This document shows, one piece after another, positions 55,548 to 63,584 of a stretch of DNA of 64,000 bases; the stretch's first letter is position 1, and every line of letters begins with the position of its first letter. Position numbers and translations under genes: made by a program. The stretch lies in assembly GCA_963847675.1 (NCBI GenBank), contig CAWKAP010000012.1:1-64000 (forward strand). Direction: 5' to 3'. Under the pieces are notes generated by a model that saw only the letters and a list, made by a program, of their open reading frames with translations, had not been told where the DNA came from and searched no databases. Origin of the DNA: JADJWR01 sp963847675 (lineage in GTDB: Bacteria > Pseudomonadota > Gammaproteobacteria > Burkholderiales > Burkholderiaceae_F).

Positions 55548-55576
55548 ATTTTGCGCACGACCGTGCGAATTGTCAA
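55548..55576 (-). promoter_or_regulatory. tetR promoter with operator in the spacer
   Basis: On the minus strand a consensus -35 TTGACA (55571-55576) is followed by a 17-base spacer and a -10 CAAAAT (55548-55553). The spacer contains the palindrome CGCACGGTCGTGCG (plus-strand positions 55554-55567), so a bound repressor would block RNA polymerase. Transcription would start about 7 bases after the -10, that is at the tetR ATG. Confidence 0.75.
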
Positions 55577-55908
55577 GGCCTGGCCGAAGGACGGCGCTTC
55601 GCTTCGACGAAGCGTCGCCCTTGCGCATTTCCCGTCAGACGCCATCGGCATGGCCTTCCACGGCAGGGAACTGCCGACGTCAGCACTCGCTTGCATGCAT
55701 CGACCGATCGTTCTTCAGGCCGGCACGTTCGATCGATGCAGCGCGCAAGTCGCACGCGATCGGCTCCGGTCATTCGCACTCATCTGAGCGGCCGATACCT
55801 GCGTTTCAGCCCTGCGCCCACAATCCTTGCACCTGGGCACTACCGTATTCATGCGACTCGTGCAGCTTTCCGGATCTACTCGCCAACACTGATTTCCAGG
55901 CACGCCAG
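55577..55908. other. Divergent intergenic region before the PilZ gene
   Basis: About 330 bases between the tetR promoter and the PilZ gene on the other strand. I see no gene with coding-type codon bias here and no further copy of the TetR palindrome. A promoter for the PilZ gene must lie in it but was not identified. Confidence 0.4.
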
Positions 55909-56301
55909 ATGGAAGGTCGAAGCAAAGAAGAACCCGACCCGATCAGCGTCACGCGCGACATGGCCGCGGCTGACCGGCGCAGCTTCGCACGCTACGGCGT
56001 ACGCGGCCAATGGCGCGTGCTCGACCGTGCGCGAAGCCGGCCGATCGGAATCGTCTGCGACATCGGCCTCGGCGGCCTGCGCATGGAAGCGCCCGAGCCG
56101 ATCCCGCCAGCGCGCCGCTACGCCCTTTCGATCGATGTGCAGGTCGACGGCAAGGAACGGCCGCGCATCGAGGTGATTGCCCGCTGCGCCTGGCACCGTG
56201 CCCGGCCCGACCGGCAGTTCGAGGCGGGCTTCGAATTCGTCGAGATGACGCCGCAGACGCGGCAGCGCATCGCGCAGTACATCGACGAGCTCGGCTGCTG
56301 A
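55909..56301 (+). CDS. PilZ domain protein, putative c-di-GMP receptor
   Basis: 130 residues, a single PilZ domain. The motif begins ADRRSFARYGVRGQWRVLD (about 21-39), with an R-x3-R element. Then VCDIGLGGLRMEAPEPIPP (about 50-68) matches the D/NxSxxG-type second motif with Gly in place of Ser. The C-terminus has FEAGFEFVEMTPQTRQRIAQYI. These residues are consistent with c-di-GMP binding, though the Gly substitution may weaken it. Start at 55909 (MEGRSKEEPD) lacks a strong ribosome binding site, so it is tentative. Partner unknown. Confidence 0.8.
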   Translation: MEGRSKEEPDPISVTRDMAAADRRSFARYGVRGQWRVLDRARSRPIGIVCDIGLGGLRMEAPEPIPPARRYALSIDVQVDGKERPRIEVIARCAWHRARPDRQFEAGFEFVEMTPQTRQRIAQYIDELGC

Positions 56302-56394
56302 CCGGCCGCTCGAAGGCCGTTCACGAAGACGGCTTCCCGGTTGTTGTCGCGCGGCGTAGCATCGCCGCGGTCCAATCCTTCTCGAGGCATCAGG

Positions 56395-57205
56395 ATGCGC
56401 CGCCTCCTCGCCGCGCTGCTTGTTCACGCTTGCCTCTGCCTCGGCCGCCGCCGAACTGCCGATCTTCGACGCACACCTGCACTACAGCCATGACGCCTGG
56501 GACAGCCTGCCGCCGGAAAAGGCGATCGAGCTGCTGAAGGCCGCTGGCGTCAAGCGCGGCCTCGTGTCGAGCTCAAGCGACGAGGGTCAGCAGCGCCTCG
56601 CCGCCGCCGCGCCCGATCGCATCCTGCTGTCGCTGCGGCCGTATCGCCGGCGCGGTGACCAGGCCACCTGGATGCGCGACGAGACGGTGCCCGCATACCT
56701 CGAGGAAAAGCTGGCGCGCCACCGCTACGTCGCGATCGGCGAGTTCCACATCTCCGGCGCCGACGTCGACCTGCCGGTGCCGCGGCGAATGGTCGAACTG
56801 GCGCGCCGGCACGGCCTGGTGCTGCATTCGCATTCGGATGCCGACGCGATCGAGCGCCAGTTTCTTCAGTGGCCGCAGGCGCGCATCCTGTGGGCGCATG
56901 CCGGATTCGACGCGCCGGCGAACGTGCGCGAAATGCTGCGCCGGCACCGGAGCCTGTGGTGCGATCTCTCCTTCCGCAGCGATCATGCGCCGGGCGGCGA
57001 GCTCGACCCGCAGTGGCGGGCGCTGATGATGGAATTTCCCGACCGCTTCCTGGTGGGCACCGATACGTACACGCCGGAGCGCTGGCCCTACGTGGTCGAA
57101 CACGCGAAGCTGGCGCGCAAGTGGCTGGCGCAGTTGCCGCCGGGCGTTGCCGAGCGCATCGCCTGGCGCAACGGCGAGGCGCTGTTTGCGACCCCGGTCC
57201 GGTGA
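56395..57205 (+). CDS. Secreted amidohydrolase with a +1 frameshift in its signal peptide
   Basis: Metal-dependent hydrolase of the amidohydrolase_2/TIM-barrel type. The mature part starts AELPIFDAHLHYSHDAWDSL with the HxH metal motif, then YVAIGEFHISGADVDL, HGLVLHSHSDADAI, ILWAHAGFDAPANV and FLVGTDTYTPERW near the end, a full set of metal-site strands. An ATG at 56395 opens MRRLLAALL, but the frame then needs to lose one T in GCTGCTTGTTC (56420-56421) to continue as FTLASASAAA. Corrected, the protein has a normal 20-residue signal peptide and 269 residues. Without correction only a TTG start at 56420 remains. Substrate unknown. Confidence 0.8.
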
Positions 57206-57273
57206 AGCGGCGCCTGGCGGTGCTGGCCGCGGCCGCAGCCGTCGACACGTTGCGAATCGCCGGGCGCACCGGA

Positions 57274-57795
57274 TCAGCTCAGGTAAGCGATCCCCGAGAT
57301 AGCCGCCGTCAGCAGCGCCGCCAGCACGACGATCGGCCAGCGCCGCGCAGGCGGCGGCGTCAGCGGCGGTTCGTCGTTGGACGGCGCGCGGCCATTGGGC
57401 GACGGCGCCACGCGGGGTCCCAGCGTCGGGGTCACCGTGCGCTCGGGCTCCAGCGGCGGAAACTGGTCCAGCGGGATGCGCGCCGTGAGATTCATTGCCG
57501 CCACCAGCATTTCACGCGGCAATTCGCCGCGCGCCTGCCGCGCCAGGCCGAATGCCACCAGTCGCGCCGCGTCCCGGGCCAGCCGCGGCGGCCGGAGCCG
57601 CGGCTCGGCCGCCGCGCACTCGTCGAGGGAACGAAGGCCGTCGAGCTGCGCCAGCAGCCGCCGCTGATTGCCGGCCAGGCCGAAGCGAGGCCGCGCGAGT
57701 TCCTCGCGCCCGCGCCGAGTCGCCTCGAGGACGACGCTCCCGGCACCGTCTTCGCCGGCCGGCAGCGCTGCTGCTCGCGACGCCATTCGATCCAT
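57274..57795 (-). CDS. Hypothetical protein with C-terminal membrane anchor
   Basis: 173 residues, family not recognised. The N-terminal two thirds look soluble and helical (LAGNQRRLLAQLDGLRSLDE, RLVAFGLARQARGELPREML). A Pro-rich linker (about 120-150) follows, then a single hydrophobic helix at the very C-terminus, RRWPIVVLAALLTAAISGIA. That is the pattern of a tail-anchored inner membrane protein. The start at 57795 (MDRMASRAA) is chosen because upstream residues lose coding character. Codon bias is good. It is divergent from the RND adaptor gene. Confidence 0.6.
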   Translation of the reverse strand: MDRMASRAAALPAGEDGAGSVVLEATRRGREELARPRFGLAGNQRRLLAQLDGLRSLDECAAAEPRLRPPRLARDAARLVAFGLARQARGELPREMLVAAMNLTARIPLDQFPPLEPERTVTPTLGPRVAPSPNGRAPSNDEPPLTPPPARRWPIVVLAALLTAAISGIAYLS

Positions 57796-58009
57796 GGCTC
57801 CCTGACCCCGCGCGGAGACTTCAAACACGTCGTGATGGTAGCGGCGCGTCGCTGCGCCCTCTGACCAACAGCGAGTAGTCCGGAAGGATGTGGAGCCGCG
57901 ACAGGGTCGAACGCGCCGGCGCGATTGGCAGACGGGAAACACCAAGCCGCTAGACTTCATCGGTCACCCGCCGCGCAATCAGGCGCGCGCACTGTTGCCC
58001 GGATTCCCG

Positions 58010-59239
58010 TTGACCGACTCCACTGTTCGCGAGCCACGCCGGCGCTGGGCGTGGCGTCTTGCCGTCGTCGCGATTCTTGCCGTCGGCATCGGCGGTTTCG
58101 TCGCGCTGCAGGTTTTCAAGCCGAAGCCGGCCGTTCGTGCGCCGGTCAGCCAGCTCCCGCTGGTGCGGACCGCACCGATCGATGTCCGCGAGGGCAGTCT
58201 GACGGTCGTCGGCCACGGACTCGCGCGGCCGCGCACGGAGATCGTGCTGGCGCCGGAAGTGGCCGGCAAGGTGAGCTACGTCAGCCCGAATCTCGTGATC
58301 GGCGGCGCCTTCCGCGCCGGGGAAACGCTGGTGCGGCTCGACCAGGAACCCTTCAACGCGGCACTCGCGCAGGCGCGCGCCGAGCGCGAGTCGGCGCGGG
58401 CGTCGCTGGCGCTGGCCGACCAACTGCTGAAACGTACCGACGAACTGATCGCGCAGGGCTTCCAGACGGCGCAGACGCGCGACGAACGCGTCGCCAATCG
58501 CGACCTCGCGCGCGCCGCCCTCGAACGCGCCGAGGCGGTGCTCAGAAGCCGCAGCGTCGATCTGACGCGCAGTGAACTGCGCGCTCCGTTTGCCGGTCGG
58601 GTCCTGTCGAAGAACGTCGACGTCGGCGGGACCGTGCAGGCCGGCCGCGAACTGGCGCGCCTGTTCGCCGACGACGTGCTCGAGGTCCCGGTGTCGTTGA
58701 CCGACCGCGACGTGGCACTGCTCGCCGATCCCTGGCGCAGCAACTCCGGCGACAGCACCGCCACGGTGACCGTCGAGCACGGGGGTGCGCGCTATCGGTG
58801 GCCGGCGCGCCTCGATCGCATCGAGGCGGCCCTCGATCCGGCCACGCGCACGCTGAACGTCGTCGTCCGTGTCGACGAGCCGCTGACGCCGGGCACGCCG
58901 CTCGACGCCAACGGCAAGGGCGCGGCGCCGCCGCTGCTGGTCGGCATGTACGCGCGGGTCGGGATCGCCGGCCGCGACGTCGGCCGCTACGCCGTCCTGC
59001 CGCGACAGGCGCTGCGCGACGGCGACACGCTGTGGCTGCTCGACGATGCCGGCAGGGTGGACATCGTCGCAGCGCGGGTGTTGCAGGAGTCGGCCGACAC
59101 GGTCGCCGTCAAAGGCGACGCGCTCGTGCCCGGGGCGCGCGTGATCGTCAGCGACCTGAAGGTCGTTACCGAAGGGATGGCGGTGCGGGCGGTCGACGAA
59201 CCGCGCGAACCGTCGCAACCCGCCGCCGCGACCCGATGA
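58010..59239 (+). CDS. RND efflux periplasmic adaptor subunit
   Basis: About 409 residues. An N-terminal anchor helix (WRLAVVAILAVGIGGFVALQVF), then EIVLAPEVAGKVSYVSPNLVIGGAFRAGETLVRLD of the lipoyl domain, a coiled-coil hairpin (about 115-180), and SELRAPFAGRVLSKNVDVGGTVQAG closing the lipoyl fold. A beta-barrel and membrane-proximal domain end near VIVSDLKVVTEGMAV. The start is uncertain: a TTG at 58010 begins just before the anchor helix, while a GTG at 57890 would add 40 residues. It is followed by its RND pump; the 70-base gap is the 78-bp repeat. Confidence 0.87.
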   Translation: MTDSTVREPRRRWAWRLAVVAILAVGIGGFVALQVFKPKPAVRAPVSQLPLVRTAPIDVREGSLTVVGHGLARPRTEIVLAPEVAGKVSYVSPNLVIGGAFRAGETLVRLDQEPFNAALAQARAERESARASLALADQLLKRTDELIAQGFQTAQTRDERVANRDLARAALERAEAVLRSRSVDLTRSELRAPFAGRVLSKNVDVGGTVQAGRELARLFADDVLEVPVSLTDRDVALLADPWRSNSGDSTATVTVEHGGARYRWPARLDRIEAALDPATRTLNVVVRVDEPLTPGTPLDANGKGAAPPLLVGMYARVGIAGRDVGRYAVLPRQALRDGDTLWLLDDAGRVDIVAARVLQESADTVAVKGDALVPGARVIVSDLKVVTEGMAVRAVDEPREPSQPAAATR

Positions 59240-59312
59240 GCGACGTACGGCCGTTCCGAAATCGCCCGTGCCGCTCCGCGGGAACCGCCCGAACGGCGAG
59301 GGGGGCGACGTG
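59235..59312 (+). repeat. 78-bp adaptor-linked repeat, copy 2
   Basis: Starts GATGAGCGACGTACGGCCGT, overlapping the adaptor stop codon, and ends GGCGAGGGGGGCGACGTG at the start codon of the RND pump. It aligns over its full length without gaps to 46158-46235 (minus strand), about 77% identical. The central palindrome of copy 1 is reduced here to CCGCGG. The conserved ends are the upstream TGA region and the ribosome binding site plus start codon. Confidence 0.75.
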
Positions 59313-62300
59313 AAAGGGCTGATCGCATGGATGGCGCGCCATCCGGTCGCGGCCAACCTGCTGATGCTGTTGATCGTCTTCGCCGGGCTGATCAACATGT
59401 TCACCGCCAGGCAGGAGGTGTTTCCGGAGATCAACTTCGACACCATCGAAGTGCGCGTCGTCTACCAGGGCGCGACGCCGGACGAGATCGAGGAGTCGAT
59501 CGTCCAGCGGATCGAGGAGCAGGTCCAGGGCATCGACGGCATCGACCGCCTCTACGGAATCGCCGCCGAAGGCGTCGGCGTCGTGCGCGCGGAGCTGGCG
59601 CGCGGCACGCAGACCGCGCGCAAGCTCGACGAGATCCGCTCGGCGGTCGACCGCATCACCACGTTTCCCGAGCAGGCCGAGCGACCCGAGGTGCGCGAGA
59701 TCGTCAACCGCCAGCGGGTGATGGAGCTCGCCGTCTTCGGCGACGCCTCGGAGGCCACGCTGCGCGAGCTGGCGTTCCGCGTCAAGGACGAGTTGTCGGC
59801 GACGCCCGGCATCTCGCTCGCCGAGGTGGCGCGCGTGCGCAACTACGAAGTCTCGATCGAGGTCGGCAACGACGTGCTGCGCGCCTACGGGCTGACGCTG
59901 CAGGACCTGGCGGCCACCGTCCGCCGCAGCAGCCTCGATCTGCCGGGCGGTGACATCAGGACGGGCACCGAGTCGATCCTGCTGCGCACCAAGGGCCGCA
60001 ACTACAACCGCCGCGATTTCGAGAACATCGTCGTCGTCGCCGCGCGCACCGGCGCCGGCGTCAGGCTCGGCGAGATCGCCACGATCGACGACGGCTTCCG
60101 CGAGGAAGACCTCGTCATGCGCTACAACGGCAAGCCGGCCGCCTTCGTACAGGTGTTTCGCGTCGGCGAGGAAAAGGTGCTCGACGTCGTCGCCCGCGTC
60201 GAAGACTATCTCGACACCTCCCTGCGGCCGGGCCTGCCGCCCGGCATCGAGGTCGCCGTGTGGCGCAACGACGCGACCGAGTTCAACAACCGCCGCGACC
60301 TGCTGGTCAAGAACGGTCTGCTCGGCCTGGTGCTGGTGCTCTCCGCCCTGGCACTGTTCCTCGATCTGCGGCTGGCCTTCTGGGTCTCGGTCGGCATCTT
60401 CGTGGCTTTCGTCGGTGCCTTCGCGGTGATGCCGCTGGTCGGCCTGTCGATCAACATGATGTCGCTGTTCGGCTTCATCCTCGCCATCGGCATCGTGGTC
60501 GACGACGCCATCGTCACCGGCGAGAACATCTATTCGGAGAACGAACGCGGCCGCGATCCGATGGAGGCCGCCGTGGCCGGAGCACAGCGCGTCGCGCTGC
60601 CGGTGGCGCTGGCGGTGTCGACCACCATCGTCGCCTTCCTGCCGCTGCTGTTCGTGCCGGGCAACGTCGGCAAGTTCCTGTTCCATATCCCGGCCATCGT
60701 GATCCTGGTGCTGGTGATCTCGGTGCTGGAGGCGATGCTGATCCTGCCGCATCACCTGGCGCGCCTGCATATCGTCGGTCATACGCCGCGCACGCGTGTC
60801 GGCGCCCACATCGCCGATCTGCGCCACGCGATGGACCGGCAGCTGAAGCGTTTCGTCGACGGCCCGCTCGACCGCGCGCTGCGCTTCGCCACGCTGCACT
60901 ACGGCGTGGTGATCGCCTCGAGCGTATCGATCCTGCTGCTCACCCTCGGCGTGATCGCCGGCGGCTACGTGAAGTTCTCCTTCTTTCCGATCGTCGAGGG
61001 CCGCTACGTCACCGCTTCGCTCGAACTGGCCCAGGGCAGCAGTGTCGAGGCGACGCTGGAGGCGGCGATGGAACTCGAGCGCGCCGGGCGTGCCGCTGCG
61101 CAGGCGGTGCCCGATCCGAGCGGCCGGGACCTCGTCAGCGCCGTGTTCGTCACCGTCGGCCGGCAGGAGGCGACCGGTCCCGGCGCTGCCGGCGCACTCG
61201 GCCTGCTCGAGGGGCACAAGGCGTCGGTCGTCATCGAACTGCTCGATCCCGAGATCCGCAGCGTGACGTCGTACGAATTCGAGCGGGCCTGGCGGGACGC
61301 GGTCGGGCCGCTGCCGCAGGTGCAGAAGCTGTCGTTCGCATCGAACCTGATCAACCTCGGCGCCGCGGTGCAGGTGCAGTTGACCGCGCGCTCGGCCGAG
61401 GGGCTGGCGCAGGCCGCCACCGAACTGCAGGACGAACTGCGCCGCATCGACGGCGTCTCCGGCGTGCGCGACGACCGCGAGCCCGGCAAGCGCGAGGTGC
61501 AGTTCCGGCTCAAGCCGTACGCACGGACCCTCGGCGTCACGCTGGAGAACCTGGCGCAGCAGGTGCGCGCAGCCTACTTCGGCGCCGAAGCGGTGCGCGT
61601 GCAGCGCGGTCGCGACGAGGTGCGCGTGTACGTGCGGTTGCCCGACGCCGAGCGTTCGTCGCTCGCCGACCTGAACCGCTATCGCATCCGCACGCCGGCC
61701 GGGGATTTCGTGCCGCTGCACGAACTCGCCGAGATCTCGATCGGCCACGGCACCTCGACGCTGCTGCGCATCGACGGCCGACGCGTCACGTCGGTGCTGG
61801 CCGAGGTCGACCCGGCGATCGTCACCGGCGCGCAGGTCAACGCGCGCATCGTCGGCGACGTGCTGCCGCGACTGCAGGCCGAGATCCCGGGGCTCTCGTA
61901 CACGATGGGCGGCGAGCAGCGCGAACAGCAGCAGGCGCTGCCGGCGATCGCGCGCAATTTCGCGTTGGCCGTCTTCTGCATGTACGCGCTGCTGGCGCTG
62001 GCGTTCCGTTCCTACGTGCAGCCGGTGATCGTGGTGGCGGCGATCCCGTTCGGACTCGTCGGGGCGACGATCGGCCATCTGCTGCTGGGGCTGAGCTTCG
62101 GGCTGACCAGCCTGTTCGGCATCGTCGGGCTGGCCGGCATCATCGTCAACGGCTCGCTGGTGCTGGTCGATTTCGCCAACGAGGAGCGCAGCCGCGGCAA
62201 GTCGGCGCGCGACGCGCTGATCGACGCGGCGAAGAGCCGCTTCCGGCCGATCCTGCTCACCGCGACGACGACTTTCCTCGGCATCTTTCCGCTGATCATC

Positions 62301-62474
62301 GAACGCAGCATCCAGGCGCAGTTCCTGATTCCCCTGGCGGTGTCGATCGGCGTCGGCGTGCTGCTCGGCACCGCGCTCCTGATGCTGCTGACGCCGGCCC
62401 TGGCGATGTGGGTCGAGGACATCTCGACGCGCTGGCGCGCCCCGGCCACCGCGCAAGCCGGCACCAGCCGCTGA
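59310..62474 (+). CDS. RND family efflux pump, inner membrane subunit
   Basis: Proton-driven trimeric exporter, 1054 residues, full AcrB-like length with 12 membrane helices and two large periplasmic loops. N-terminus MKGLIAWMARHPVAANLLML; porter motif QEVFPEINFDTIEVRVVYQGATPDEIEESIVQRIEE (about 32-67); GIVVDDAIVTGENIYSE carries the proton-relay Asp pair (about 407). The second half ends with FGIVGLAGIIVNGSLVLVDFANEER and TTTFLGIFPLIIE. GTG start with GAGGGGGG ahead, both inside the repeat. It works with the upstream adaptor; no outer membrane channel gene is visible. Substrates unknown. Confidence 0.93.
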   Translation: MKGLIAWMARHPVAANLLMLLIVFAGLINMFTARQEVFPEINFDTIEVRVVYQGATPDEIEESIVQRIEEQVQGIDGIDRLYGIAAEGVGVVRAELARGTQTARKLDEIRSAVDRITTFPEQAERPEVREIVNRQRVMELAVFGDASEATLRELAFRVKDELSATPGISLAEVARVRNYEVSIEVGNDVLRAYGLTLQDLAATVRRSSLDLPGGDIRTGTESILLRTKGRNYNRRDFENIVVVAARTGAGVRLGEIATIDDGFREEDLVMRYNGKPAAFVQVFRVGEEKVLDVVARVEDYLDTSLRPGLPPGIEVAVWRNDATEFNNRRDLLVKNGLLGLVLVLSALALFLDLRLAFWVSVGIFVAFVGAFAVMPLVGLSINMMSLFGFILAIGIVVDDAIVTGENIYSENERGRDPMEAAVAGAQRVALPVALAVSTTIVAFLPLLFVPGNVGKFLFHIPAIVILVLVISVLEAMLILPHHLARLHIVGHTPRTRVGAHIADLRHAMDRQLKRFVDGPLDRALRFATLHYGVVIASSVSILLLTLGVIAGGYVKFSFFPIVEGRYVTASLELAQGSSVEATLEAAMELERAGRAAAQAVPDPSGRDLVSAVFVTVGRQEATGPGAAGALGLLEGHKASVVIELLDPEIRSVTSYEFERAWRDAVGPLPQVQKLSFASNLINLGAAVQVQLTARSAEGLAQAATELQDELRRIDGVSGVRDDREPGKREVQFRLKPYARTLGVTLENLAQQVRAAYFGAEAVRVQRGRDEVRVYVRLPDAERSSLADLNRYRIRTPAGDFVPLHELAEISIGHGTSTLLRIDGRRVTSVLAEVDPAIVTGAQVNARIVGDVLPRLQAEIPGLSYTMGGEQREQQQALPAIARNFALAVFCMYALLALAFRSYVQPVIVVAAIPFGLVGATIGHLLLGLSFGLTSLFGIVGLAGIIVNGSLVLVDFANEERSRGKSARDALIDAAKSRFRPILLTATTTFLGIFPLIIERSIQAQFLIPLAVSIGVGVLLGTALLMLLTPALAMWVEDISTRWRAPATAQAGTSR

Positions 62475-62489
62475 AAACCGGGATCGGCG

Positions 62490-63509
62490 ATGCCGACATC
62501 GCCTGCCCGTTCGGTCATCGATCAGTTCGCCCGCGTGGCACTGGCCAACGTCGCCGCCGAGTACCCGTTCCACCTGGTGCACCTGGCGCGCAGCCCCGCC
62601 GAGGTGCTGGCGCCGCGCCGGCTGCATCCGGTCTTCTTCGGCGCCTACGACTGGCACTCCTGCGTGCACATGCACTGGACGCTGGCGCGCTGCATGAGGC
62701 TGGCGTCGACGCTGCCGTCGAGCGCGTCGATCGTCGAGCACTTCGACAGACGGCTGACGCCCGCGGCAATCGACGCCGAATGCGACTACTTCGCCGCCGC
62801 CGGGCGCGGCGCCTTCGAGCGCCCGTACGGCTGGGGCTGGCTGCTCCAGCTGTGGGCCGAACTCGACGCGCTCGGCGGCGAGCTGCCTGCCGCGACCCGC
62901 TGGCGCGATGCGCTGGCGCCGCTCGCAGACCTGATCGCCGATCGCCTGGTCGGCTGGCTGCCGCGCGCCGAGTATCCGGTGCGTGCCGGCACGCACGGCA
63001 ACAGCGCCTTCGCGCTGGTGCTCGCCCATCGGTACGCGGTGCGGCGCACGCATGCGCCGCTGGCCGCGGCGATCGCCGACCGGGCGCACCGCTGGTTCGC
63101 CGCCGACCGCGCCTACCCGGCCGACTACGAGCCCGGTGGCGACGACTTTCTCTCCGGCGGCCTGTGCGAGGCGCTGCTGATGTTGCGCGTGCTTCCCGCC
63201 GATGACTGGCAGCGCTGGTGGGACGCATTCGCACCCGCGCCCGCCGCGCGGGTTCGCTGGCTCGTGCCGGTGAATGTCGTCGACGCCACCGATCCGAAGA
63301 TCGTCCATCTGCACGGCCTGAACCTGTCGCGCGCCTGGTGCTGGCGCCAGTTGCTGCCGCAGTTGCCGGCGACGCTGCAGCAGCGGGCCGAAGTTGCGGC
63401 GGACGCGCATCTGCGCGCCTCGCTTGCCGCGGCCACCACGGGCGATTACGTAGGCACGCACTGGCTGGCTTCCTTCGCGCTGCTCGCCATGACAGGTGAA
63501 TCGGCCTAG
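62490..63509 (+). CDS. DUF2891 family protein
   Basis: 339 residues. Segments VAAEYPFHLVHL, LHPVFFGAYDWHSCVHMHWT and YGWGWLLQLWAEL, with many Trp/His, are typical of DUF2891, an alpha/alpha-barrel-like family of unknown function that may act on sugars. Other conserved parts are RAGTHGNSAFALVLA and EPGGDDFLSGGLCEALLMLRVL. No signal peptide. It starts 15 bases after the RND gene and may be cotranscribed. Confidence 0.88.
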   Translation: MPTSPARSVIDQFARVALANVAAEYPFHLVHLARSPAEVLAPRRLHPVFFGAYDWHSCVHMHWTLARCMRLASTLPSSASIVEHFDRRLTPAAIDAECDYFAAAGRGAFERPYGWGWLLQLWAELDALGGELPAATRWRDALAPLADLIADRLVGWLPRAEYPVRAGTHGNSAFALVLAHRYAVRRTHAPLAAAIADRAHRWFAADRAYPADYEPGGDDFLSGGLCEALLMLRVLPADDWQRWWDAFAPAPAARVRWLVPVNVVDATDPKIVHLHGLNLSRAWCWRQLLPQLPATLQQRAEVAADAHLRASLAAATTGDYVGTHWLASFALLAMTGESA

Positions 63510-63584
63510 GCTCAGACGCGACCCATTGACGGCCATCAACGCCGCCGCCCGCGGCGCTGTTGTGATGCGCGCAGGAGGAGCGGG

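Noticed and set aside
57197..57400. GTG start overlapping the amidohydrolase stop, followed by a signal-like sequence MKRRLAVLAAAAAVDTLRI
   Set aside because: After about 20 codons it runs antisense through the hypothetical gene at 57274-57795 with Arg/Gln-rich sequence; most likely chance.
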